A stretch of 64,000 nucleotides of DNA from Mrakia gelida (Eukaryota; Basidiomycota; Tremellomycetes; Cystofilobasidiales; Mrakiaceae), in contig BRON01000001.1 of assembly GCA_024345305.1 (NCBI GenBank), forward strand, positions 1,054,001-1,118,000, in the 5' to 3' direction. Each line of letters starts with the position of its first letter. Position 1 is the stretch's first letter. The notes under the pieces were generated by a model, which was not told where the DNA came from, searched no databases, and saw nothing but the letters and a program-made list of their open reading frames with translations. Positions 22,426 through 35,017 of the stretch are shown one piece after another. The translations under genes and the position numbers were made by a program.

Positions 22426-25400
22426 ATGAGTGACATCAAGCTTGACGGTCCCTTGTTCTTCTCTCGAGCCAAGTCGCTCATCAAAGCGTGGAAGGTGAGC
22501 AGATCGATTCTCCTTCCTTCCCTTCTCCTCCTCCCTTCGCTTCCTTTCGCCACCACCGGGACGCGAGAGGGCTCCCTCGGTCATCAGCTGTGCGCTGAGC
22601 TGGTAGCCTCGCTCGATGGATCGCGTCGAGATGGATGGGATCGGTTCAAGGCAGGGGCGAGCAAAGAAGGAAGGGAGCTCGGCGACGTGAAGCTCAAGGT
22701 GGCGAAGGGAACGAGCAGCCCTCTCAGCGCCCTTGAAGCCAGTTTTTCACGCGTCGAGGGGATTATGTACCAGTCGCTGACACTCTTCTTCTTCTGCTGT
22801 TGGATCTTTCAGACTGCTGCTAGCTCGGACGAGAACATGAGCTTTGTTGGAGTGGACGCCATCGTCGTTTTGGTCGGAGATCCCGACGAGGATGGAGTGT
22901 ACAAGAAGAGTACAGCTCTCCAGGTACGTTCAAGATCTTCTCCTCTCTGTATCGGGATGGTAGAGATGATGCTGGAGGTCTTCGTTGGGGTGACGAGGGA
23001 GCTGCTGATGCTTGGGTGGAGAGAGGGAGGAAGGGAAGGGAGGTCCCGCCCGTAGACTCCTCCTCTTCTCGTGGCAGGACTTCGCTGGCGACTTGCCACG
23101 TCCTTCTCACCTTCGAGTTGAAGAAGCATCGATCCTGTCGTCCCCAAAACTTCTCTTGCGGTAGATTTCTCGTCCAACGATCCTGGTCTGTCGAGCTGAC
23201 CTCCTCCTTCCACCTCCTCTCCCTCTCTTCTCGCAGACGTGGCTCCTCGGATACGAGTTCCCTTCGACCCTCATTGTCTTCACCAAGGATCAGATCACCT
23301 TCGTATGCTCTCCATCCAAAGGTTTGTTCCGCTCTCTGCTCGTCGACCTCGCGCGAGAAAGCAAAGATCGTCGAGCTCACCTCCTTCTCCCTTCCTCCGT
23401 TGCCTCGCTCCACCAGCCAAGATCCTCGCTCAACTCTCCGCTGGAACACCCGACATCCCCATCGTCATTCTCCCCAAAGGCAAGGATCCATCAAGTGCTG
23501 GTACGTATCGATCCCTCACCTCCTCGTTCTCGCTCCTCCTCATCTCCTCGCCCGCTCACGCGAGCTGACCACAAACCCGCCTCCCTTCCTTTCTCCCACC
23601 TCTGCTCCCTCCACTCGCCTAGATCACATCCCGAACGTCATCAAACAGATCGGAGAGACTGGAGAAGGGAAGCGAATCGGTGTTCTGCTCAAGGAGAAGC
23701 ACAAGGGAAAGCTGGTGGACGAGTGGACCAAGGCGTGAGTGTTTTCGCCTCCTTCGATGGCGGAGAGCTGGAAGCTGATCCCTTGTCCTCGCTTGGTTTG
23801 ATGCAGTCTCTCGGAGGCTGACAAGAAGCTCGACGAGGTCGACATTGCTCCTGGACTCAGTGCTGTGATGGCGTTGAAGGATGCTTCTGAGCTCGTGAGT
23901 CTCCGCTTCCTTTCTTCCTCCTTCAGCTTCGACCTTCGTCTTCTGACGTCCTTTCCCCCGGCTGTACAGAAACACATCTCGACGGCAGCTCGGCTCAACA
24001 CTACTCTCATGACTCACTACTTCGTCGAGAAGATGGCCAGCACCATCGAGGCTGACAAGAAGCTCAGTCACGAGAAAGTGAGCAAGTTCGCGTCCCTCGC
24101 CACCGACCCGACCTTGAGCTCACTCCCTTCCCTCCTTCTTCTTTGCTCAGTTCGCGAGTCTCGTCGAGAGCAAGATCGGAACTGAGGATAGTGGACCTGA
24201 TATGAAGCTCTGGTCGAAGAACAAGGCCGTTGCCGACGTGAGTTATCGTCTGTCCTTCGGCTTAGGTCTTTTCTCGAGCTGACCACTTCGCTCTCCCTTC
24301 TTTTTACCCAGGTCGACTTCTCTGCCGTCGACTGGATCTACACACCCATCATCCAGTCTGGGGGAGAGTACGACCTTCGAGCCACCGCTGAATCGAGCGA
24401 GAAGAACCTCAAGGCCGGCGTCATCCTCGCGTCCATCGGTCTTCGAGTTCGAAGCTACTGCTCCAACATGGCTCGAACGTTCCTCATTGACCCTGCCAAG
24501 GTCAGTTCCTTCACACTACGTCTCGACGAGCGCTCAGACAGCTGATCTTCCCTCCTCGCTCGCTTTCACAGTCCCAAGAGAGGAACTACACCTTCCTCGT
24601 CGAGGTTCAGACCTTCGCTCTCTCGCTGCTCAAGGACGGAGCTGTCGTCAAGGACGTTGTCGGCAAGATCATCGCTTACGTACACGAGAAGAAGCCCGAG
24701 CTGGAGGAGCACCTGCAGAAGGCCATGGGTTCGAGGGTCAGTCGCGTCCCTCCCTCTTCTCGATCCGTCTCGCTCGCAAACGAAAACCCAGCTGACATCA
24801 CCGCCTCGCTCGTTCTAGACTGGACTCGAGTTCCGGGATAGCAACTTCCTCATCTCTGGGAAGAACTCGAAGACTCTCCAGGAGGGAATGGTTATCAACT
24901 TCTCGACTGCTTTCCAGAACCTCGTCGACCCGAAGAACAAGGAGAAGACGTGAGTTTCGTTCGCTCCTTCTCGCCTCGTCTTCTTCTCTTTCTGACACTC
25001 GCTCGTTTCTCCATTCCCAGCTACTCGCTCCTTCTCATCGACACCATCAAGATCGGAAAGGAGAATGCCATCATTCTCTCCGACGGAGCCAAGGGTCTCG
25101 ACGACGTCGTCTTCTTCCTCAACGGCGTGAGTGCCTCCCTCCCTCCTCCTTCTCCAACCCTCAACTCTCATCTGACATCCTTTCTTACTCTTCTCTCTCG
25201 CAGGACGAACCCGAAGAGAAGAAGCCCAAGATCAAGGCCGACCCTTCGCCGAAGAAGGTCTCCGGTCACGTCGTCGGATCCAAGGTCCTTCGAGGAAAGA
25301 CGCGAGGCGAGGGCCGAACCGACATCGACGAGTCCGCTCAGGCCAAGATGAAGGAGCATCAGAAGGAGCTTCACCACGCTAGGCAGGAGCGAGGGTTGGA

Positions 25401-27731
25401 GAAGTACAACGAGGACGGGGAGAACGAGGGGAAGAACGACGAGAAGAAGATCAAGAAGTTCGAGAGCTACAAGAGGGAGGATCAGTTGCCCAAGGAGGTT
25501 GTTAGGAGGAGGGTGAGTCTTGTCTTTTCTTTGGTAGGGAGGAGGGGAAGACGAGGAGAAGGGGTGGAAGACGAGGTGGGCTGAGCTGACTCTCGTTCGC
25601 ATTTCGTTTTCGTTCGTCCCAGATCTTCGTGGACGACGCTCGTCAAACCGTCATCCTTCCCATCAACGGCTACGCAACTCCCTTCCACATCAACACCATC
25701 AAGAACGTCTCCAAGAACGAGGAGGGAGACTACACCTACCTTCGAATCAACTTCCAGTCGCCTGGTCAGATCGCCGGAAAGAAGGAGGACACGGTGAGTC
25801 GACCTCCCTCGACCTCGTCGCCCTTCGCTCGACCTGACCATGCTCTCTTCCTTTCTTCGCTTCTACAGCCCTTCGAGGATCCCAACGCTACCTTCATCCG
25901 ATCAGCCGTCTTCCGATCCACCGACTCGCATCACTTCGCCAACGTTTACGACCAGATCACGAAGATGCGAACGCAGATGACCAAGAGGGAGAAGGACAAG
26001 AAGGAGCTCGCCGATGTTATCACTCAGGATCGTCTGATCGAGATCAAGAGTACGTATCAGACCTCTCTCTCTCTCGCGTCTAAGTCGAGACCCGCGCTGA
26101 TCGTTCATGTTTTCTTTGACTCGCAGACAAGCGACCTGCCATCCTCGAACCGGTCATGATCAAGCCTGGACTCGATGGAAAGCGTGTCGCTGGAGAGCTT
26201 CAGATTCACGACAACGGTATCCGATACTCGACTCACAGTGGTCAGAAAGTCGGTGAGTGAAACAAACGCGTCTTCACCTCCTTCGACCTCGCTCTTCGAG
26301 CTGACCTTCCCGTTCGATCGGCTCGTTTCTCCCAGATCTCCTCTTCAGCAACATCAAGCATCTCTTCTTCCAGCCCTGCGACCACGAGCTCATCGTCATC
26401 ATCCACGTTCACCTCAAGGCTCCCATCATGATCGGCAAGAAGAAGGCCAAGGTTCGTCGTCCTCGTCCTCGCTTGCTCGACAACTTCCCTCGACGCGTCG
26501 ACTGACTTCTCGCGACCTCGTTTCTCTCTCCCCTTCTTTTTCTTCGCAGGACGTCCAATTCTCCCGCGAAGCCTCCGACGTCCAGTTCGACGAAACCGGA
26601 AACAAGAAGCGGAAGTACCGATACGGAGACGAGGACGAGATCGAGCTCGAGCAGGAGGAACGGAAACTTCGACAGTCCCTCAACCGAGAGTTCAAAGCCT
26701 TCTCCGAGAAGATCGCCGCCGCCTCCCACCACTCGGACAACTCCAACGAGTTCGAGGTTGACATCCCCTTCAGGGAGCTCGGATTCCAAGGAGTTCCCTT
26801 CAGGACCAACGTCCTTCTCCAACCGACGACGGACTGTCTCGTTCACCTCACCGACATGCCCTTCACGGTCATCACCCTGAACGAGGTCGAGGTCTGCCAC
26901 TTCGAACGAGTGCAGCATGGGTTGAAGCAGTTCGATCTTGTGTTTGTGTTTTCGGACTTCTCGAGATCGCCGTTGCACGTCAACTCGATTCCCTTCGGAA
27001 TGCTCGAGGGGATCAAGGAGTGGTTGGAGTGAGTTTCGACGCGTCTCTCTCGCCCTTCCTTTCTCTCTCCTCGCGCTGACTTTCGCTCCTCCTTCTCTTC
27101 TTCTTCTCCTTAGTTCGGTCGACATCCCCATCTCGGAAGGAGCCGTCAACCTGACCTGGTCGGCCATCATGAAGACCGTCAACGAGGATCCGTACGCGTT
27201 CTTCCTCGAGGGAGGTTGGGGTTTCCTCGGCGGAGATTCAGACGTGCGTTTGCCTCCTCTCTTGTCTCCTCTCGACCCCGCACTACTCCCAGCTCCCTCA
27301 ACTGACTTCCCTTCGTTCTCGTTTTCTCGTTCGCTTCACAGGACCAAGGCTCCGACGAATCCGAATCAGCGTCAGAGTTCGAAGCCGACTCGGACGTGGG
27401 AGCGGTGTCCTCCAAGGGCTCTTCCTCTGGCGAGTCGGACTTCGACGAAGGAGCTTCGGACGACGAAGGGTCGGAGGAGGAGTACTCGGAGGGAGAGAGT
27501 TGGGACGAGTTGGAGAGCAAGGCGAAGAAGTCGGATGAGAAGAGGTTCGTTCAAGTTTCCCCTTCTCACCATCCCGTTTCGCGCGCTGACTCTTCGCTCG
27601 TTCGTTTCGTGTTTGGCTCGCACAGGGACGACGGAAGGAGGCAGAGGGATGAGGATTCTGACGATGGGAAGAAGAAGAAGAGCTCGTCGAAGAGTGGAGG
27701 AGGAGGAGGAGGAGCGAAGAACAGGCGTTGA
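22426..27731 (+). CDS. SPT16: FACT complex large subunit Spt16
   Basis: Histone chaperone subunit that, with Pob3/SSRP1, reorganises nucleosomes during transcription and replication. Start ATG 22426 ([19 protein letters not shown]), stop TGA 27729-27731. Domains in order: the peptidase-M24-like N-terminal domain ([58 protein letters not shown]); the dimerisation/middle region starting with [18 protein letters not shown]; the Rtt106-like PH region ([39 protein letters not shown]); and a long acidic Ser/Asp/Glu C-tail that binds H2A-H2B, ending in a basic [20 protein letters not shown]. Length is near the family norm of about 1,000 aa. The first intron is unusually long (about 22495-22813). Confidence 0.95.
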
Positions 27732-28723
27732 GAGGAGTTCGATTGATTTTGGTGTCCTTTCTTTCCCTCCCTTTCTGTTATCATCTCCTTTCTCAGGCTT
27801 GTAGGTTGCCTCTCTATGTTTTTCTTCTTACTTTCAAGCTCGCTCGTAATGAAGATGTCAGTTTCATGATCTCGGCTCGAGCGAGGGAAGGAAAAGACTT
27901 GACGACGCGAATCGAGAAGGTCGACCGAAGTTCAACACTTCGGGTTCCTCCTTCGACCACGACTCAAGCTCAACACTGAGCTTACGCTTCTCGAGCTCTT
28001 GGACTCCAAGATCTCCCAGCCTTGACTATCGACCTCTCCTTGGATCCTGGACGACTCTCGCATCAAGGCGGCCTCCTGAAGGGAAGGAGGAGGGAGGAAG
28101 GGAAGGAGGAGTCGAGCTCAACAAAACCCCTTCCCTCCCTTTCCCTCCCGCCTCGTCCTCCCACGCCATCTCAACCTCCGACCCAGGGCACCCGAGGACC
28201 TTCCTACACAGGCGCGATGCTCTTCGGCTTTTTCTTTCGCTCCCTCCCTGGAATGAGCAAGCTTTCACCGATCCGTCGATTCTCGACTTTCTCCTCCTTT
28301 CTCCATCCTCGCTCGTCGTCACCATCCCTTCCCCCCCTACCCTTCCTCCAGCTTCTCCTCTTCTCCTCGCTCTCCCCTCTCTGGATTCTCCTCAGTCTGA
28401 TCCTCGGTGTTTGTCCCTCTCCGGATTCGAGTCTGTTTCAGCTTCGGTTCCTCGACTGTGCTTCGACGGCCGTCGAGTTTCGATCCCTCTTCCCCGTTCA
28501 GCCCCTCCTTGTTTTCTTCTCCCTTCCCTCCTTCTCCAGTCTGATCCCCAACTCTTACCGCCGGCAGTTGCCAACGGCCCCGACGTTGGGCCCGACGCAA
28601 AATGAAGGCCTTTTCTTTACTCACCGTCATTCCTACAAGTCTAAAACCTGACCTCAAGGCCTACGACCCTCCAACCTTCACCACCTCCCCTCTCCCTCCC
28701 CTCCGTTTCGTCTGCAAATCAAG
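27732..28723. other. Intergenic region between SPT16 and a DHA1 transporter
   Basis: About 1 kb without a recognisable gene. It contains the hairpin at 27839-27885, then long C/T-rich blocks from about 28120 to 28560 on the + strand, which probably belong to the transporter promoter and 5' UTR. Confidence 0.4.
27839..27885 (+). other. Hairpin in the SPT16 3' flank
   Basis: An 8-bp perfect inverted repeat (CTCGCTCG and CGAGCGAG) encloses a second inner repeat (ATGAA / TTCAT) about 110 bases after the SPT16 stop. It could be a 3' UTR RNA structure; no function is known. Confidence 0.45.
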
Positions 28724-31700
28724 ATGCCAGCCCTTAAGAAGACGAACATCAACGCCAACTTCTTCCCTCGAGCGTTCCCTGACGAGAACGACGAGGAGCA
28801 GGTCGAGAACTCAGGACAGACCTCGACCAACCCTCCTCGACCTCCTCGCCAACCCTCCTTCGGCGACTCTGCTGGAGACTCATCAGCTCCTTCTACAGAG
28901 CCTCCTACTCGTTCTGCTTCGCCTGCTGGAGTGAGTCCCCTCCTCTCCCTCTGCTCCCTATCTCTCTCCCTCTCGTCCTCGTTCGTTTCGTTGTCGATCG
29001 AGCGAGCGAGGGACGGAGGTTTTGGTTTTACTGCTCGAAGCTGACTGGCTCCGGCTCCCGTTTTCCTTTCCACTCCTCTTCGCCAAACAGTCTACGAAGG
29101 AGATCATGCAGAAGGGCAAGCGGACGAAGATCATTCTGCTCCACTTCGAGGACGGCGACCCTGTGAGCTTTCCTCTCCTCTCTCTCTCGTCCGTCTCACC
29201 TCTCATCGGCCTTTCTAACTCTTCTCTCCCTTCCATCCTTCGTTCCCGCTTCGCAGGAGGACCCTATGAACTGGTCCAAGTCTCGAAAATGGTTCACTGT
29301 GAGTACTAGCGACTGAACGAGGGATGAAAAGCAGGGTTGTCGCACGCGACGACTTTGATTCTGCATCGCTTCATTTCCTCTCCTCCCTGTGACCTCTTGC
29401 TGATCTGAACCTTCTCTCTTCCCTCTCGTACGAAACAGACCTTCCTCCTCTGTATGATGACCTGCCTCATCGGTCTCTCGACGAGCGCGTACTCGAATAC
29501 CATCGACCGAATGACCACGGAGTTCGGAGTCGCTTCTGTCGTCGGTCAAGTCGGCATGTTCAGTGAGTACATCTCCCTGCATCCTCCCTCTCTCGCCTGC
29601 TATATCGATCGAATGAGGCTGAGAGTCCTCCTTTACGCGTCTTGCTTCAAAACAGCCTTCAACGCCGCCTGTGCCATCGCTCCTCTCTTCCTCGCTCCTC
29701 TTTGTGAGCTCATCGGTCGACGAGAGGTCTACGTGAGTTCCGTTCCTCGTATCCCTCTCCCTCGTCCTTCTTTCCACTTGAGCTGACCCTTGCACTCCCC
29801 TCCTGCCTCTGTAGCTCACCGCTTACGGACTCTTCGTGCTCTGCTTCCTGTTCCTCGCCTTGGGAAAGAACATCGGTTCGTTCAAGCTTCGTTTTCGCAC
29901 CTCGCCTTCTCGATGCTGACGTTTCTTAATGCGCTTTCTCTTCTACCTTCCCAGGAACTGAGATCGTCGGTCGACTCTTCTCTGGTCTCTTTGGATCTTG
30001 CGGTACCATTCTCGTAGGAGGAACGCTTGTGAGTTTCGATCTCGTTGCATTTCGCTCGCGTTCGACGACTGAACGGCTGACTTCGTCCCTTCATCTCGCA
30101 GGCCGATATCTGGAGGACCAAGGAGCGATCCATCCCCATGTCCTGCTTCACCTTCGTCGCCATCTTCGGTGAGCTTTTCCTCTCGATCCCGACGAGAATC
30201 AAAGGCGAACGAACGAGACTGACTCTCGTTTCTTTCGTCTCGGTTCGTCTTCATCAGGAACTATCGCCGCGCCAGTATACTGTGGCTACATCACTCAGTA
30301 CATCGGATGGCGTTGGGTCGAGTGGGTTCACGTGAGTCCTTCAGAGTCGCGTCTTCCTTCAGTCCGCGACGAGCACCAACTGACCCGCTCTCTTCATCTC
30401 TTCAGATGATCGCCAACGGAATCCTCTTCGTCGTCGAGCTCTTCTTCTTCAAGGAGACCCGTGGTGCCAAGATCCTCGCTGTCCGAGCCAAAGCCCTTCG
30501 AAAGGAGACGAAGGACGAGTCGTACCGATCTCCCTCCGATCTCGAGTCTGAATCGGTCAAGGATCTCCTCACCAAGTCCTCCACTCGAGCCATCAAGCTT
30601 CTCGTCGGAGAGCCAGTTCTCTTCTTGTTCGGATTCTGGATCGCAATGGCGAGTCCTTTGCTCTTCCTCGGATGAAACAGTCGAGACGTGCGAGCTGACT
30701 TCGTTCCTGCTCTTCGTTTCAGGCTTGGGGAATCACCTTCCTCTTCCTTTCGGTCATCCCTCTCACCTTTGCTGGCAACCACGGATGGTCTGAGGGGAAC
30801 GCTGGACTCCCGTACTTCGGGTAAGTCTTTGACTCGCTCGACTCGCTCTGCTCGTCTTCTCGTCTTCGTTCCTGACCCTTGCTTCTCCTCGCCCTCGCAG
30901 CCTCATGTTTGGATGCGTCGTCGGGTTCCTCACTGGCCTCTGGGCGGATCGAAAGTACGACCAAGTTCAGCGAGACAACAACGGAGTCGCCGTCCCCGAA
31001 TACCGTCTCTGGGGAGCTATGTTCTTCTCGCCCCTCCTTCCCGTTCGTCTTCCCGCTCTCCCTCTTGCCCTCCCTCCTCGCCTTCAGCTGACGGAACGTT
31101 CCCTTTCTCGTCCCCTAGATCGGTCTTTTCATCTTCTCCTTCACCCAGTACAGCCACGTTCACTGGATCGCTCCCATCATTGCTCTCGTTCCCATCATGT
31201 GAGTGCTCTCGACCCCACGAATCTCGACGCGTCGAGAACTCGTTCTGACCTCGCTCGATCTTCTCAGTGTCGGAATCTACCACATCTTCCTCGCGACCTA
31301 CAACTACACCACCGATGCTTACGGAGAGATGTCGTCCTCTGCCATCGCTGGACAGGGATTCATGCGAAACATGGTGAGTTGAAGGTCTGCGAGCTGGCCC
31401 AGACGATCGCGTTCGAACTTGACGCTGACGGCTCTTCTTTCCCTTCCCTTCTCCCTAGTTCGCTGCTTCCTTCCCTCTCTTTGCCACTCAGATGTTCAAG
31501 GGAATGGGTTACCAGTTCGGTGAGTCTCACTTCGCGACCCCAAATCGAAGAAGAGAGAAGACGACGCGACTCAGCTTGACTCGAACTGACGATCTTCCTC
31601 CCTTTCTCTCCCTCCCGCTTCCACTTTCGTCCACAGCCGGTCTCCTCCTCGCCCTCATTACCCTCGCTCTCGCCCCCATCCCCTTCGTCCTCTTCAACTA

Positions 31701-31821
31701 CGGCACCAAGATCCGAGCTCGTTCCCAATACGCCCTCTCCGACGACGAGAAGGAGGCGAAGACCAACGAGGCTTCGGACACCACTGAGACGGAGAAGAGG
31801 CAGCTGCATGGAGCTGCTTAA
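28724..31821 (+). CDS. MFS drug:H+ antiporter, DHA1 type (Tpo/Flu1-like)
   Basis: Predicted plasma-membrane exporter with 12 membrane helices. A disordered cytosolic N-terminus of about 80 residues precedes NWSKSRKWF, the standard entry to helix 1 in fungal DHA1 proteins. Helix 1 follows (TTFLLCMMTCLIGLSTSAY), then the motif A region LCELIGRREVYLTAYG, TEIVGRLFSGLFGSCGTILV, and CGYITQYIGWRWVEWVHMIA, with the family's WRW. A large central loop (ETRGAKILAVRAKALRKE...) precedes helices 7-12. Stop TAA 31819-31821. Substrate is unknown; polyamines, azoles and other xenobiotics are typical for relatives. Many introns of 60-90 nt. Confidence 0.88.
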
Positions 31822-32552
31822 CTCGTTCCCTCGTGAATACACCCTTGCCCGTCGCATCGCTCTCCCACTCAATAGATCTCCCCTCTTCGCATCTTCTTAA
31901 TCCGCTCAGCTCGTTTCCACTTGCTTCAAAATCCCATTAGACTGCTATTCTACTGTATCTGTAACGCTTTGCATGTTATCTCATCTAATACTTCGAATGC
32001 AGCGGTTTCGACAGGCATGAACGAGAAAGCTGAGAGAAGAGCATCACTCGAAGACGGGGGGAGCGACGAGGGAAATGAAGGTTTGAGATCCAAAGTCCTC
32101 TCGTCGCGCTTTCACGACCTCCCGTGGTTCTTCACAAAGCTCCCAGATATCCGCGTTTCGAGAGGACCACTCGAGAGCCTCTACCATCGAGCACGAAGTC
32201 GAATGCGACGCGTGAGAGACTCGAAGAGAAGCTGAGAAGAAGAGGGTTTGGACGCGCCGAGCGAGGACTCCTTCTTTTCCCTTTGACCCCAGCTTGAGTG
32301 AAGTCCGTCAAACGCGATGATGATCTCGGTAAAGAGGTTCACTTGTAAAGCCCCTCGAATGCTCTCGCTCACATAAGCTTTCGTTGATGGAAGCTCGAAC
32401 GGTGGTCTGAAACAGAAGACTCCTCCAAACTTCCATACAACCGCGGCTTCACCTCTCCCTCCCTTCTCCTTCCTTCCTCACCTTCGACTGGTTGCATCCA
32501 AACCTCTCTCTTCAGGACCTCGGACGTCCGTCCTCGCAGGTGGTAGATACGC
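31822..32552. other. Intergenic region
   Basis: 3' flank of the DHA1 transporter and promoter of the GT18 gene. A 104-codon open frame (31921-32235, +) with a charged second half is the only candidate. I do not recognise it and it lacks introns, so it is not called as a gene. Confidence 0.35.
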
Positions 32553-34841
32553 ATGGTTCAAATCAATCCTCTCCTAGGGCTAGGGACGGTCATCCCCAAG
32601 GGGACCAGTCGTCGGTGAGCTCGCAAACTCCTCCTCCTCCTCTCTCCTCCTCCCTTCTTTTGCTCGTCTCGTTCGCTGACCTCGGCTCGTTTCTTGCTCA
32701 GTCTCTCTCCTTTACGGCTAGCTCTCATCGGTCTCTTCTGTTTCCTCACCTTCTTCGGACTCCTCTCCCTCCATCTCGTCCGACAAGGCCACTCGTACCT
32801 CATCCCCTTCTACCCGACCGCCGCTCCTGTCCCCTTCACCCTTACGCTTCCTCCTCTCAAGGAGCTGCTTCTCAAGACGCGTATCCACATGCATCCAGGT
32901 CTCGCCAAATGGAGTCATCTCGTCCAAGAACACAACGATCTCGCGATGGAGCGTCTCTGGTCCTGTACGCAGAAGGAGAACTCGACGTGCGAGAACGAGA
33001 GGATCAAGAACGTCGTTCTCCTGGGAGCCGAGGAGTTTAGGCTCAGGTTCGGAGGTTGGAACGGAGGGGAGACCATCTGGTAAGTCTTCTGATCGAGCTG
33101 TCGTTGGGAGAGAGGTGAGGGAGCTTCATCGGGTGGAAGGGGAGAAAGAACGAAGGAAGGAGAAGTGGAAGCTCACCGCGGCACCACCCTCTTTTCCCTT
33201 CCTCCTCTCTCTTCAGGGCAAACTCCGTCTTCCATACGATGAACAGTCTGGGATACACGACCATCATCTCCACCGACAACAACTCAACCCACTCTCACTA
33301 CCAGTACTTCGCTCGTTGGACGAAAGGTAAGGGAGATCTCCGAGCTTTTGGAGGAGTTCGACCGCATGCGGAAAAGAAGCTCGACGCGTCAAAGCTGACC
33401 TGATTTTCGTCCTTCTTTCTAGTTGTCATCCTCAGTGGGTCCGACAGCATCAAATGCTTTGGGTCTATAGACTGTATCAAGCAGTCTGCGACGGACGAGA
33501 CTGGGATACCGGCTTGGAAGGTTTGTTCGTTTTCGATCCCCCTCCGCGACGCGTTCTCGACGTTGACGCGAACCCCTTCGTCTTCTCCTTCCCTTCAGAT
33601 CTTCTCGTTTCACTTCTGGTCTAATGCCAAGAGTCCTCTGGGTCCGAAGTGGACTCTTTCTCCCGAGCCTGCTACCAAGGACATCTACTGGCAGCAAGGA
33701 GAACCGAACTTCGACCTCGGGTACTCGAGAGAGGAGTGCAGATCGGTCAGTCATCTTCCCCTCGTCTCGGAGCTCCGATTGAGACTCAAAGACCTGAGAG
33801 ACTGACCTTTCCTCGGCCTTCCCAACTGCAGATACCTCTGGTCCCTCACGCAGAACGCGTCAACCAGGCTTTCCTTTACGCGAAACGAAGCTCGTTCTTT
33901 TTCAACGCCAACTACGCCTGTGAGCCTCGCATCGCTGCTCTCCTTCGCCCCCACCTACCAAACGAGCGCTTACCTCTCTTAATATCTCTCGTTCTCTCCC
34001 AGGGTCGGATACCATCCTCAACACGACCTCTCACGACCTGAACTTGACAATGGTCGGCGCGCCAGCGATGATTCCAGGTTTCCCCTCCCTCCCTCCTGCC
34101 CTGCATCACCTCAACCCCGGGAAAGGACTCATCCCCATGGACGATTTCTTCGCCGAGGTGGGAAAATCTATCGCTCTCGTCGGAATCGGAGATCCTCCGC
34201 TTTCGCCGTCTCCTTACGACGCGTTGGTTCGTTCATCTTCGTTCTTCGCTTCTAATTCTTCCTTCCGAACGCTCACCTCGCTTCTCCTTCCGGTCTCCCA
34301 CAGTGCTTTGGTACTCCCTTCATCAACCCCATCCTCCGAGCGGATCCCAAGGACCCCAACAACCGCGAGCAATGGGTTTCGCAACAACGAACGTTGAAGG
34401 AGTTCGACCCTCCTTACGTCTACAACGTCCATCGAGGGGACTTGGAAGGGTTCAAGAAAGCGCTGATAGCTGCTAGGGATACGCCGCTTCCCGGAGATGG
34501 AAGGTCAGTCTCTCTCTCTCTCTCTCTCTCTCTCTTCTGTTAGGGCTCTCGAAACGCTTCGCGACGACAACAAGGAGGACTAATTCGTTCTTTCCTTTCC
34601 CTCCCTCTTCCTCTCAGGTTCATCCCTCCTCGGATGAGAGAGTCCGAGATGCGTCTTCGAGTGATCAAGCTGGTCGAGGGAGATTGGAAGGAGAAGGCGG
34701 AAGTGCTTCTGGTTCAGAGAATGTCGACGGGTGACGGGGAGGTGAGTTTTGGAATTCTCGTCGCGTCGTTCGTCGCTGCTTCCCCCTCGAACGAGCGCTG
34801 ATCACACCCTCTCTTCGCTTCGCCAGATGTTCGTTTTATGA
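32553..34841 (+). CDS. Glycosyltransferase family 18 (MGAT5-like) type II membrane protein
   Basis: Likely a Golgi glycosyltransferase. Animal GT18 (MGAT5) makes the beta-1,6-GlcNAc branch on N-glycans; the fungal substrate is unknown. Start ATG 32553, with a short cytosolic N-terminus, then a signal anchor (LALIGLFCFLTFFGLLSLHL, about residues 25-45) and a luminal domain. GT18-like elements: WANSVFHTMNSLGYTTIIST, a KIFSFHFW block, and the C-terminal donor-site region VGIGDPPLSPSPYDAL, CFGTPFINPI, NREQWVSQQ and PPYVYNVHRGD. Stop TGA 34839-34841, after a tiny last exon encoding MFVL. About nine introns. The family call rests on the P-x-P-S-P-x-D/E-A-L and GxPFxNP patterns. Confidence 0.72.
34509..34534 (+). 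repeat. (CT)n microsatellite in an intron of the GT18 gene
   Basis: A run of about 13 TC units starts just inside the GTCAGT donor of an intron in the GT18 gene. Likely polymorphic in length. Confidence 0.85.
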
Positions 34842-35017
34842 TTAGACTTGTTAGAGAAGGTGTAGAAGTATCTGTCAGTATTTATCTCAGCGTCTGGAAT
34901 GTCTTTTTAGTAGTCTTCGTCGTCGAGTTAGTTCGCGACGTTCGCTTTCGCTTTCGACGGTCGACAGAGGCTGTGAAGAGAGAAAATCAACCTGGAAGGA
35001 GGAGTCGTTTTACAAGT

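Noticed and set aside
31921..32235. 104-codon + strand frame between the DHA1 and GT18 genes
   Set aside because: No recognisable domain, no introns in an intron-rich genome, and weak codon pattern; mentioned only in the intergenic entry.
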